This document shows positions 20,685-29,289 of a stretch of 57,880 bases of DNA, one piece after another. Both the position numbers and the translations under genes were made by a program. The stretch is taken from IMG/VR virus record IMGVR_UViG_3300033388_001119, positions 1-57,880 of that record; one strand, 5' to 3'. The notes below the pieces were generated by a model that saw only the letters and a program-made list of their open reading frames with translations, searched no databases and had not been told where the DNA came from. This DNA is from a virus. Numbering within the stretch: the stretch's first letter is position 1; each line of letters starts with the position of its first letter.

Positions 20685-23117
20685 ATGAAAGATTTTAACG
20701 TAACAATTACACCGACTAATTTTCCTAATCAAGAAGCATCTGACAGCACTAAAGCCACCGAAGAGTATGGGAGAATAGTGGGCGAGGCAATACAATATGA
20801 ATGGTTTAGAAGAGACGGCAATGGTTGTAGGTTTTATAATCAATGGGTGAACTTTCATAGATTAAGGCTATACGCTAGAGGAGAACAACCAATAGGTAAA
20901 TATAAAAATGAAATAGCTGTAGATGGAGATTTATCTTACCTAAACTTAGATTGGACGCCTGTTCCAATTATTCCAAAGTTTGTAGATATTGTGGTGAATG
21001 GAATGGGAGATAGATTATTTGACGTTAAAGCATATGCTCAAGACGCTTTGTCAAATGAAAAGAAAATGGAGTTTCAAAATCTAATACAAGCAGACATGGT
21101 TGCTAAAGACGTTTTAGCTACAGCTGCAACCGAATTAGATTTAAACATGTTTAATGTAGAGCCAGACACCTTACCTGAATCTGATGAAGAGTTAGATTTA
21201 TATATGAACATGCATTACAAACCAGCTTTAGAAATAGCAGAAGAGGAGGGTATTAATACTATTCTAGAGATGAATCATTATAAAAGCAGGTTAAGGAGTA
21301 GAGTGAATTATGATTTAACGGTATTGGGGTTAGGCTTTGTAAAACATGAGTTTATGCCAGGGACTGGGGTAGAGGTTAAATATGTAGATCCCGCAACTTT
21401 AGTTTATAGCTATACTGAAAGCCCTACTTTTGAGGATTGTTTTTACTTCGGCGAGGTTAAGCAAGTTCCCATTACGGAATTAGTTAAAATTAAACCAGAT
21501 ATATCTCAGGAAGAGATGAAAGAGATAGCTCAACTTTCTACGTTGTGGTATAATTATTATGGAATTATAAGACCTTATCAAGATACTTTATTTAGAGAAG
21601 ATACAGTAACTCTTTTGTTTTATAATTATAAGACCACCAAAAACATGGTCTACAAAAAGAAAAAATTAGAAAACGGAGGAGAAAGGATTATTCCAAAAAC
21701 AGACGACTTTAATCCACCAGAAGAAGTTACTGAAAAATTTGAGAAACTATCAAAAAGAGTAGAGGTTTGGTACGAGGGTATTATGGTGATGGGAGCTCCT
21801 AAAATGTTAAAGTGGGAATTAGCCAAAAACATGGTTAGACCTAAGTCCGCTTCACAAATGGCCTTAGCTAATTACATAGGGTCAGCGCCAAGAATGTATA
21901 AAGGAGTTGTTGAGTCATTAGTTCGTAGAATGATTACGTTCGCAGACTTAATTCAAATAACACACCTAAAATTACAACAAGTTATATCTAAAACAGTACC
22001 AGATGGTGTATTCATAGATGCAGACGGGTTGAATGAAGTAGACTTAGGAACAGGTCAAGCATATAATCCAGAAGACGCATTAAAGCTATATTTTCAGACG
22101 GGTTCAGTCATAGGTAGAAGTTACACTCAAGATGGCGAATTTAATAACGCTAGAGTTCCAATTTCTGAATTAGGCAATGGAAGTGGGCAAGCTAAAATGC
22201 AAGCCTTAATAGGGGCTTACAATCATTACCTAAACATGTTAAGAGATGTAACAGGGCTTAATCAAGCTAGAGACGCCTCCACTCCTGACCAATATAGTTT
22301 GGTAGGGTTACAAAAATTAGCAGCTTTAAATTCCAATGTAGCTACTAGACATATTTTAGACGCCACTTTACAGATTTCTCAAAAACTAGCAGAAGCCATT
22401 TCGTTAAGAATGGGAGATATTTTAGAATATGCTGATTTTAAAGAAGAATTTGCTAATCAAATAGGAAAATATAATGTTAAGTTAGTAGAGGAAATAAAAG
22501 ACCTATACCTACATGATTTCGGTATATTTTTAGAAGTAGCCCCTGATGAAGAAGAAAAAGCTCAACTAGAAGAAAATATTAAGATAGCTCTACAAAGAGA
22601 CCAGATAGGATTAGAGGACGCAATAGACATACGTGAGGTTCGAAACTTAAAAATGGCTAATGAAGTTCTTAAATTAAAAACTAAAAAGAAAGAAGCGGCT
22701 AAAGCTCAAGCTGAAAAGGCTAAGCAAGCTATGCAAGCTCAAATTAATCAACAGTCTCAACAGATGGCAGCTCAAGCCGCAATGCAGAAGGTGCAGATGG
22801 AGACTCAAGCTAAAATACAAATCGAACAAGCAGAAGCTCAGTTTCAAATAGAAAAGTACAAAGCTGAGGCAGATCTTAAAAAACAATTAATGGCAGAAGA
22901 GTTTCAATATCAAATGCAATTAAAAGGAATAGAAACACAAGGTTTAGCTCAAAGAGAAGACAAGAGAGAGCAGGCGAAGTCGGATAGGATATCACAACAA
23001 AATACTGAGCAATCAAAATTAATACAACAAAGACAAGAAAAGACAGCTCCAATGAGTTTTGAATCTAACGAAGATTCTCTCGATGGTTTTAGTTTATCTG
23101 AGTTTGAGCCAAGATAA
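20685..23117 (+). CDS. Portal protein
   Basis: An 810-residue protein directly after terL. The large size, the early segment with RRDGNGCRFYNQW and FVDIVVNGMGDRLF (about residues 95-125), the mid-region with DVTGLNQARDAS (about 525) and the following helices (RHILDATLQISQKLAEAI) match portal proteins of large podovirus-type phages. The last about 150 residues form a Gln/Ala/Lys-rich coiled coil (barrel-like extension). Portal dodecamers form the DNA entry vertex and bind TerL and the neck. Its start follows the terL stop with no gap. The next promoter lies just after its stop. Confidence 0.88.
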   Translation: MKDFNVTITPTNFPNQEASDSTKATEEYGRIVGEAIQYEWFRRDGNGCRFYNQWVNFHRLRLYARGEQPIGKYKNEIAVDGDLSYLNLDWTPVPIIPKFVDIVVNGMGDRLFDVKAYAQDALSNEKKMEFQNLIQADMVAKDVLATAATELDLNMFNVEPDTLPESDEELDLYMNMHYKPALEIAEEEGINTILEMNHYKSRLRSRVNYDLTVLGLGFVKHEFMPGTGVEVKYVDPATLVYSYTESPTFEDCFYFGEVKQVPITELVKIKPDISQEEMKEIAQLSTLWYNYYGIIRPYQDTLFREDTVTLLFYNYKTTKNMVYKKKKLENGGERIIPKTDDFNPPEEVTEKFEKLSKRVEVWYEGIMVMGAPKMLKWELAKNMVRPKSASQMALANYIGSAPRMYKGVVESLVRRMITFADLIQITHLKLQQVISKTVPDGVFIDADGLNEVDLGTGQAYNPEDALKLYFQTGSVIGRSYTQDGEFNNARVPISELGNGSGQAKMQALIGAYNHYLNMLRDVTGLNQARDASTPDQYSLVGLQKLAALNSNVATRHILDATLQISQKLAEAISLRMGDILEYADFKEEFANQIGKYNVKLVEEIKDLYLHDFGIFLEVAPDEEEKAQLEENIKIALQRDQIGLEDAIDIREVRNLKMANEVLKLKTKKKEAAKAQAEKAKQAMQAQINQQSQQMAAQAAMQKVQMETQAKIQIEQAEAQFQIEKYKAEADLKKQLMAEEFQYQMQLKGIETQGLAQREDKREQAKSDRISQQNTEQSKLIQQRQEKTAPMSFESNEDSLDGFSLSEFEPR

Positions 23118-23127
23118 AAAGTTTTTG

Positions 23128-23135
23128 TAACTTTG
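23128..23135 (+). promoter_or_regulatory. -7 element TAACTTTG with TTTGTAACAAA dyad
   Basis: Within the tandem TTTGTAAC TTTGTAAC AAA. It precedes the scaffold-capsid pair; the ATG at 23158 is 22 bases downstream, after an A/T-only leader. Confidence 0.65.
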
Positions 23136-23157
23136 TAACAAATTAAAATTAAATTAA

Positions 23158-24267
23158 ATGGAAAATTGGAAAGTAAGAGAGGTTTCAGCAGACCCTGAAA
23201 AGAGTACTGCGGAAATTGAAAAAGAATTAGTAGAGAAAGCAGAAGCTAAATTTGCAGAAGGTGAAGAGTCGCCTACTGAAGAGGTTTCTGAAGAAAAAAT
23301 TGATGACAAATCCACAAGTCAGGAAGTTCCTGTTACGGACGAATCAATACCCCCTCAGTTAAATGAGGAACAAGTTCTTTCTTTTTTGAAAAACAGATAT
23401 GATAAAGAGATAAACACTTTGGATGACTTAGTTAATACTAAGACTGAAGAAATGCCTCAAGAAGTTTCTGATTATTTGACGTTTAAGAAAAACACTGGTA
23501 AATCTTTTGATGAGTTTTTAAAATTCAATAGAGATTTCGATAATATAGACGATGATTCTGTATTAAAAGAGTTTTACGCTTCAACTAAAAAACATTTAGA
23601 TTCTGATGATATTGACTTTGAGTTAAAAAATAAATTTGGATACGATGAGGAAATAGATGCGGATGATACGGTCAGAAAAATCAAAATATCTAAAAAAGAG
23701 GAAGTATTAAAGGCGAGGCAATACTTTAAAGATCGAAAAGACGAATACCTCAAACCTGTTGAGTCAACAAAAACAGAGGCGCCAATCGTGACAAATGAGC
23801 CAAACCAAAGTACGGATAAAGTGAATGTTAAAGAAGAAGCTGAGAAAAGAATGAGTCACTTTACTAAAAAAACTGAAGAATACTTTAATGATACATTTAA
23901 TGGTTTTAATTTTAAAATTGGAGATGATGTCATTAGTTATAACACAGGTGAATTAAGTAAAGTAAAAACAAACCATTCTGATCTTAATAACTTTATAAAA
24001 CAACATATTACGGAAGATGGGTTTTTAACTGATGCTGAAAAGTATCACAAATCCTTAGCCGCTGCTTTTGACCCTGATGGATTAGCTAAATTCTTTTATG
24101 AGAAGGGTAAGGCTGATGCTGTCACTAATGATGTTAAATCAACAAAAAACATCGACATGGGATTAAGAAAAGCACCGGTAACAAGTAGTAAGGGTGAGTT
24201 TAAAGTTAGTGCTGTCAAAACAAGTCACGGAAATTCGTTAAAAATTAGAAGTAATAGGAATAAATAA
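23158..24267 (+). CDS. Candidate scaffolding protein
   Basis: A 369-residue, very acidic and Lys-rich protein with long helical and disordered stretches (Glu-rich residues 15-75) and no cysteines. Position between portal and major capsid protein, acidity and helicity are the classic profile of head scaffolds, which guide procapsid assembly and then leave. The C-terminal region is basic (about residues 328-369, RKAPVTSSKGEFKVSAVKTS), as in capsid-binding scaffold tails. It probably shares a transcript with the capsid gene, 27 bp downstream. Confidence 0.75.
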   Translation: MENWKVREVSADPEKSTAEIEKELVEKAEAKFAEGEESPTEEVSEEKIDDKSTSQEVPVTDESIPPQLNEEQVLSFLKNRYDKEINTLDDLVNTKTEEMPQEVSDYLTFKKNTGKSFDEFLKFNRDFDNIDDDSVLKEFYASTKKHLDSDDIDFELKNKFGYDEEIDADDTVRKIKISKKEEVLKARQYFKDRKDEYLKPVESTKTEAPIVTNEPNQSTDKVNVKEEAEKRMSHFTKKTEEYFNDTFNGFNFKIGDDVISYNTGELSKVKTNHSDLNNFIKQHITEDGFLTDAEKYHKSLAAAFDPDGLAKFFYEKGKADAVTNDVKSTKNIDMGLRKAPVTSSKGEFKVSAVKTSHGNSLKIRSNRNK

Positions 24268-24294
24268 CAAATTAAAAATTAAAAACTAAAAATT

Positions 24295-25716
24295 ATGAGT
24301 TTAGCAGCAATTCCCGGACCGGCATTAACCCCTTCTTCATCGAAGGTGCCTTTGAAGGAAAACTATATTAACAACTTCGATTTCTTAAATCAGTACTTAC
24401 CTGATACTTATGAAAAAGAATTTGAAAGATATGGTAACAGAACAATTTCAGCTTTTTTAAGAATGGTAGGAGCTGAGCTTCCAACTAACTCTGACTTAAT
24501 CAAATGGGCAGAGCAAGGAAGATTACATACCAAATTCGTAGGGTGTACAACACAGAACGGAGCTGGAGCTGTTGGCACACCAGTTACTTGGTTAACAGGT
24601 GGTTTAGCAGCTGGTAATAACCCAGTATGTAACTTTAGAATAGGACAAACTGTTTTCATTTCAGAAGATGGTGGTGCTACTTCAAATAAAGGTATCATTA
24701 CTTCAGTTGGTGTAGGTACAGATGATGAGTTTACAGTAGCTTACTACGAAGCAGACCAAAATGTACCAGCAGCTACAGGATGTAGTGTGTTTGTTTACGG
24801 ATCTGAATTCAGAAAAGGAACCGAAGGAATGATTGGTTCTTTAGAATCTGAAGACATTTTCTTAGAAAACAAGCCTATCATCATTAAAGATAAGTACGCT
24901 GTTAACGGATCAGATATGGCGCAAATCGGATGGGTAGAAGTATCTACTGAAGATGGAGCTACAGGATACCTATGGTACCTAAAGTCTGAGCACGAAACAA
25001 GATTACGTTTTGATGATTACTTAGAGATGGCAATGATTGAAGGAGTAGCAGCTGAAGCTGGCTCTGGAGCATTGGCTGAACTTTCTCCAGGTGGTGCAGG
25101 TGTAACAACTGACGCTGGTACAGAAGGTATGTTCGAAGCAATCTCAACTAGAGGTAATGTTTATTCAGGCGTTCCAGCTAACTTAGCTGATTGGGATACT
25201 ATTATCGAAAGACTAGATAAGCAAGGAGCAATCCAAGAAAATGTAGTTTTCGTTAATAGAGATATGTCTTTTGCAATTGATGACATGTTAGCAGCTCAAA
25301 ACTCTTACGGACAAGGTGGTACTTCTTACGGATTGTTTGACAATGACGAAGAAATGGCACTTAACCTTGGGTTTAAAGGGTTCAGAAGAGGTTATGACTT
25401 CTACAAGTCTGATTGGAAATACTTAAACCAAGTAACCCTACGTGGTGACATCGATGGTGGAAAAGTAAGCGGTACTTTAGTGCCAGCTGGTTCTACTAAC
25501 GTATATGACCAAATTATGGGAAGAAACGCTAAAAGACCATACTTACACGTAAGATACAGAGCTTCAGAAACTGAAGACAGAAAGTATAAAACGTGGATTA
25601 CAGGTAGTGCTGGCGGTGCCGCAACAAGTTCTCTAGATGCTATGGAAGTACACTTCCTATCTGAAAGAGCTCTTTGTACAATGGGCGCAAACAACTTTGT
25701 AATCTTTAAAGACTAA
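24295..25716 (+). CDS. Major capsid protein
   Basis: A 473-residue protein in the canonical place after portal and scaffold. The N-terminal arm (residues 1-60) leads to FERYGNRTISAFLRMVGAEL and SDLIKWAEQGRLHTKF, a stretch I recognise from HK97-fold capsid proteins of marine Bacteroidota phages. Codon choice is cleaner than in the neighbours (more C-ending codons such as TAC, AAC and TTC), which fits very high expression. The A-rich leader (ATTAAAAACTAAAAATT) has no Shine-Dalgarno. It is followed at once by a very stable terminator. It forms the icosahedral shell. Confidence 0.88.
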   Translation: MSLAAIPGPALTPSSSKVPLKENYINNFDFLNQYLPDTYEKEFERYGNRTISAFLRMVGAELPTNSDLIKWAEQGRLHTKFVGCTTQNGAGAVGTPVTWLTGGLAAGNNPVCNFRIGQTVFISEDGGATSNKGIITSVGVGTDDEFTVAYYEADQNVPAATGCSVFVYGSEFRKGTEGMIGSLESEDIFLENKPIIIKDKYAVNGSDMAQIGWVEVSTEDGATGYLWYLKSEHETRLRFDDYLEMAMIEGVAAEAGSGALAELSPGGAGVTTDAGTEGMFEAISTRGNVYSGVPANLADWDTIIERLDKQGAIQENVVFVNRDMSFAIDDMLAAQNSYGQGGTSYGLFDNDEEMALNLGFKGFRRGYDFYKSDWKYLNQVTLRGDIDGGKVSGTLVPAGSTNVYDQIMGRNAKRPYLHVRYRASETEDRKYKTWITGSAGGAATSSLDAMEVHFLSERALCTMGANNFVIFKD

Positions 25717-25734
25717 GATACAAGACAACATATA

Positions 25735-25754
25735 AAGGGGCTTCGGCCCCTTTT
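25735..25754 (+). terminator. Strong terminator with UUCG tetraloop after the capsid gene
   Basis: AAGGGGC (25735-25741), TTCG loop, GCCCCTT (25746-25752), ending in four T residues. The C(UUCG)G loop is exceptionally stable and may also protect the capsid mRNA 3' end. Confidence 0.92.
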
Positions 25755-25781
25755 GTTTATTTACAATTAAAATTTAATACA

Positions 25782-26525
25782 ATGAAAAAAATGACAAGAA
25801 AACCACGAGTATACAAACTCAAATCAAACAAAACTCCCTTAAGCTTATTACTATCTTCTAGGCATTCTAAACATAAGCCTTTAATTTATTGGGACGAAGA
25901 AAAACAAGAAAACAGAACTTTAAGATACGCCACTAACCAGCGATCTATATTTGAAGACGAGCAAGACGGAACAGCTATAGTGGGCTCTATTGTTTTTGAA
26001 GACGGGTTCTTAAACACTAGAATAGAAGACAATTTATTACAACAATTTTTAGAATTACACCCAGATAATGGAACTTTATTTGTAGAGGTGGATGCTGAGC
26101 AAGATGCAGCTAAAGAAGTTGAGGTTTTAAATCACGAAGTAGACGCACTAGTAGCCGCATCGTCTTTAGAGATAGAGCAAATGGAAACTTTAGCTAAACT
26201 TTTATTAGGGTCTAATGTAAGTAGAATGAAGTCCTCTGAAATAAAAAGAGACATTTTACTTTATGCTAAGAATTACCCAACAGAGTTTCTAGAAGCCTTA
26301 GATGATGACGACATGGAACTTCAAGGATTAGTTTTAAAAGCCTTTGATCAGAGCGTTCTTCAGTACAGAGCCAAGAAGAGAGAAATTTACTTTAACTTAA
26401 AGGATAATAAAAAGAGATTAATGGTGGTTCCTTTTGGTGAGGATTACACTAAAGCTTTAATATCTTATTTCCACACTAGCAATGGAGAAGAGGTGTTAGA
26501 CTACCTCGAGAAAAAAGTAAAATAA
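25782..26525 (+). CDS. Head-associated protein, function unknown
   Basis: A 247-residue protein with a basic N-terminus, a beta-rich section (residues 35-105: RTLRYATNQRSIFEDEQDG, IVFEDGFL, LELHPDNGTLFVEV), an acidic helical middle (107-150), and helical segments to the end (YPTEFLEALDDDDMELQGLV). The first section resembles a protein found next to the capsid gene in other marine Bacteroidota phages as far as I recall. It could be a head-completion, vertex or cargo protein. It begins 27 bp after the capsid terminator; no TATCTTTG box is visible before it. Confidence 0.7.
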   Translation: MKKMTRKPRVYKLKSNKTPLSLLLSSRHSKHKPLIYWDEEKQENRTLRYATNQRSIFEDEQDGTAIVGSIVFEDGFLNTRIEDNLLQQFLELHPDNGTLFVEVDAEQDAAKEVEVLNHEVDALVAASSLEIEQMETLAKLLLGSNVSRMKSSEIKRDILLYAKNYPTEFLEALDDDDMELQGLVLKAFDQSVLQYRAKKREIYFNLKDNKKRLMVVPFGEDYTKALISYFHTSNGEEVLDYLEKKVK

Positions 26526-26531
26526 AATACT

Positions 26532-26539
26532 TACCTTTG
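26532..26539 (+). promoter_or_regulatory. -7 element TACCTTTG
   Basis: It sits in the 39-bp gap before the gene at 26565, 25 bases upstream of the ATG. Confidence 0.6.
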
Positions 26540-26564
26540 TAATAAAGATTAAAACAACTAGATA

Positions 26565-26975
26565 ATGACATTTGCGCAAATAAACACAAAAGGAAGAAGA
26601 CAACCTGACGGAGAGCCATTACCTCAAACAAATTTAGTTTTTAGGCTAGATAAGGTTTTGGATGTAGCTACAGATTCTCCAGCAAGCGATAGGTTTTTAA
26701 TTAGACTACAAGATGCTGGTGAGGCATGTACTACTGCTGTACTTTTGACATTTAGCTATCCAGATGGCGGTGAGCCACCAGCTATAACAACAGATCAAGT
26801 AGCGGCTGTAAACAACAACTTAATAGCTATTATGAATGAAAACTTAACAGGTTCTTATACATCAACTACAGTAAACATTACAGATACTATACTAAAAGGA
26901 GTTGTTGGTTCAAATGGACTACAACCATACGTAAGAGCTGTAGACGTAACGTCAACTCAACCAAACCTCTCTTAA
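26565..26975 (+). CDS. Hypothetical structural protein, 136 residues
   Basis: A 136-residue protein with beta strands and a helix at residues 72-90 (TTDQVAAVNNNLIAIMNENL). It has no recognised motif. It is encoded in the head-neck interval and has its own promoter element, a common arrangement for decoration or minor head proteins. It is followed after 11 bp by the 165-residue gene. Confidence 0.65.
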   Translation: MTFAQINTKGRRQPDGEPLPQTNLVFRLDKVLDVATDSPASDRFLIRLQDAGEACTTAVLLTFSYPDGGEPPAITTDQVAAVNNNLIAIMNENLTGSYTSTTVNITDTILKGVVGSNGLQPYVRAVDVTSTQPNLS

Positions 26976-26986
26976 AAACCCGAACA

Positions 26987-27484
26987 ATGATAAAATATTT
27001 AAAAACTAGATATATAGTTCCAAATGATTCAACAGAGTTATTTGAATTACTCCCATTAAACGACATCTTAATTATAAGAAGCCAAGAGGCAGATAGAGTG
27101 GATGTTTTCACCCAACCTTCTGGATTTACTATAGGCTATAAAGGTACTGATCCAGAATCTCTTCCAGGTCAACTAGACGAGGAAACAGGATTAGTAAAAG
27201 GAGAATCTTTAGGAGACATGCTTATAGATGCTATTGAGAGCGCTGTTGGCTCCAACTGGAGAGAAGTTGTAACAGTCCCAGAGGCGTATAACGCTATGAT
27301 TCAATCAGCTTTAGAGCAAGGAGGAAACTGGGCATACCCAGGAATACCTGAAGCTGGTGATAAAGCGTTTATAGAAAGTGCAGCGGCTCAAGCAGCTAAA
27401 AAACAAGCTGAAGACGAAGCGGCTTTAAAAGAAGCTAAGAAAAGAGCGGCTGAAGAAGCTAAAGAGGCAGCTCAAGAAAAGTAA
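26987..27484 (+). CDS. Hypothetical structural protein with Ala/Lys/Glu coiled-coil tail
   Basis: A 165-residue protein. The first about 120 residues form a mixed alpha/beta domain (YIVPNDSTELFELLPLNDIL, VFTQPSGFTIGYKG). The last about 40 are an Ala/Lys/Glu-rich single helix (QAAKKQAEDEAALKEAKKRA). Such tails often mediate oligomerisation or capsid contact. It ends just before a terminator. Unrecognised. Confidence 0.65.
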   Translation: MIKYLKTRYIVPNDSTELFELLPLNDILIIRSQEADRVDVFTQPSGFTIGYKGTDPESLPGQLDEETGLVKGESLGDMLIDAIESAVGSNWREVVTVPEAYNAMIQSALEQGGNWAYPGIPEAGDKAFIESAAAQAAKKQAEDEAALKEAKKRAAEEAKEAAQEK

Positions 27485-27511
27485 TAAGCTTTTTTCATAT
27501 AACACAATATT

Positions 27512-27540
27512 AAGGGTGCTTTAGGGCACTCTTTTTTTTT
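27512..27540 (+). terminator. Rho-independent terminator
   Basis: An 8-bp stem (27512-27519 with 27526-27533, one G-U pair) leading into a T tract to 27540. The next promoter element starts at 27544, so the two transcripts are cleanly separated. Confidence 0.85.
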
Positions 27541-27543
27541 CCT

Positions 27544-27551
27544 TATCTTTG
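27544..27551 (+). promoter_or_regulatory. -7 element TATCTTTG with CTTTGTAACAAAG dyad
   Basis: A perfect box extended to a 13-base dyad. It starts the neck-tail operon 16 bases before the ATG at 27568. Confidence 0.75.
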
Positions 27552-27567
27552 TAACAAAGTACCTCAG

Positions 27568-28371
27568 ATGATAAATGAAATAAGAAATACAGTCCTCTCT
27601 TTACTTAATAAAAATAACAACGGGTACCTCACTCCTGAAGAGTTTAATTTATTTGCAGCTCAAGCGCAGTTAGAGGTTTATGAGTCTTATTTTTATGACC
27701 TAAATAATTGGATTACTAAAAAAAACATGCGTAGATCGCACTCGGGGAGCGCTGATATAACTAGACAGCTCGAAGAAGTTATCGACACATTTACACAGTT
27801 CACCGAGTTAACTAGTATTGTAGGAAGTGATCAAACGTTTCAACTACCTGAAGACTGGTACACAACTGTAGAGGTTTTACGTAAAGAGGTTTGCGAAGGA
27901 CCTCCTACTACTATTATAGAGAGAACTGCCGAAAGAGTTAGTGAGTATAAAATAAGAGAACTACTCAGAAGTAATCTTACAGCTCCTACAGCTACTTTTC
28001 CGGCATATATATTTAGTCAACAAGGTGTGGCATTACCCGAAGGTACAGGAACATCTGCATACGGAAATTTAGGAAATCAAATTACACTTTACCCTGGACC
28101 AAGTAATTGCCCAGGCCCAGTTCTAACTTGTTTTTTATCTTACTTAAGATACCCATTAACACCAAAATGGACATATAGTTCTATTGGACCAGATGGAGAC
28201 CCTATATACAATCCTAGTGCAGCTGATTACCAAGATTTTGAATTACCATTATCCGACTCTATAGATATAACTATAAAGATATGTGAATACGCTGGCTTAA
28301 GTATTAGAGAGAAAGAAGTTATACAGTTTGAGGCTATGCAAGAACAACAGCAACAACAACAAGAATCTTAA
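27568..28371 (+). CDS. Neck/adaptor protein candidate
   Basis: A 267-residue protein. The N-terminus (residues 1-45, LLNKNNNGYLTPEEFNLFAAQAQLEVYESYF) is a helical segment typical of ring proteins that sit under the portal in podovirus-type phages. The middle has FQLPEDWYTTVEVL and the end a poly-Gln helix (residues 257-264). It precedes the second neck protein and the tail hub. Role inferred: portal-to-tail adaptor. The residue 18-27 stretch resembles an EF-hand loop, but a calcium role is unproven. Confidence 0.75.
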   Translation: MINEIRNTVLSLLNKNNNGYLTPEEFNLFAAQAQLEVYESYFYDLNNWITKKNMRRSHSGSADITRQLEEVIDTFTQFTELTSIVGSDQTFQLPEDWYTTVEVLRKEVCEGPPTTIIERTAERVSEYKIRELLRSNLTAPTATFPAYIFSQQGVALPEGTGTSAYGNLGNQITLYPGPSNCPGPVLTCFLSYLRYPLTPKWTYSSIGPDGDPIYNPSAADYQDFELPLSDSIDITIKICEYAGLSIREKEVIQFEAMQEQQQQQQES

Positions 28372-28374
28372 GAT

Positions 28375-29289
28375 ATGAATGATATAACCTACTACACTAA
28401 TAATGGTCAAAACCCTACTAACTTAAACTGGGGAAGCTATCAGTATGTATCATTAGAGGATATTGTTAGAAATTTTGAGTTAATGTTTGCTGGTGATGAA
28501 AACCTAGTAAGTAAACAAAACAGATATGTAATTAGATTTCACGCTAAAAGAGGAATCCAAGAAATAAACTATGATGCATTAAAGAATATTAAAATATTAG
28601 AGATGCAGGTTTGCAAAGACTTGAAGTATGTATTACCTCCTGACTATGTAAACTATGTAAGAATATCTCTATATGAAGGTGGTGTATTGTATCCTTTAAT
28701 TGAAAACTTTCAAACTAACTACTCATCAGCTTATCTACAAGACAACAACTGTGAAGTCCTATTTGACTTAGACGGAAACGCCTTAACCCCAAACAACTCT
28801 ACAATTGATATGCAGAGAATAAAAGGGGTAAGACCAACGCTTTATTTAAATTTAGGACACCCCTACCACGAAAGAATGGGGTATTGTTGTGACGGCTTAT
28901 GGTATTTCGACTATGGAGTAGGAGCTCATTATGGCTTAGAAACTTCTTTAGCTAATCAAAACCCTAACTATAGAATAGATAAAAGAGCAGGTGTAATTAA
29001 CTTTAGCTCAGATATGGCAGACAAGTTAGTGGTTTTAGAATATGTATCAGACGGTTTAGAAAAAGGAGATGATGACGAAGTGGTGATAAATAAATTAGCA
29101 GAAGACTATTTATATGCGTACATTAGATGGGCGATATTAGGAAATAAACTAGGAGTTCAAGAATATATTGTTAATAGAGCAAGAAAAGAGAAGACGGCAA
29201 AATTAAGAAACGCTAAAATAAGGTTAGGAAATCTTCACCCAAGTAGATTGCTAATGCCTTTACGTGGCAGAGATAAATGGATTAAATGA
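28375..29289 (+). CDS. Neck/tail-tube ring protein candidate
   Basis: A 304-residue protein. Residues 30-90 (ENLVSKQNRYVIRFHAKRGI, INYDALKNIKILEMQVCKDL, YVLPPDYVNYVRISLYEGG) follow the order of a conserved ring protein in podovirus-type phages, including crAss-like ones, that caps the portal or lines the short tail. The C-terminus is basic and helical (IVNRARKEKTAKLRNAKIRLGN). It starts three bases after the adaptor gene and overlaps the tail hub start as ATGA, so stoichiometry may be tuned by coupling. Confidence 0.78.
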   Translation: MNDITYYTNNGQNPTNLNWGSYQYVSLEDIVRNFELMFAGDENLVSKQNRYVIRFHAKRGIQEINYDALKNIKILEMQVCKDLKYVLPPDYVNYVRISLYEGGVLYPLIENFQTNYSSAYLQDNNCEVLFDLDGNALTPNNSTIDMQRIKGVRPTLYLNLGHPYHERMGYCCDGLWYFDYGVGAHYGLETSLANQNPNYRIDKRAGVINFSSDMADKLVVLEYVSDGLEKGDDDEVVINKLAEDYLYAYIRWAILGNKLGVQEYIVNRARKEKTAKLRNAKIRLGNLHPSRLLMPLRGRDKWIK

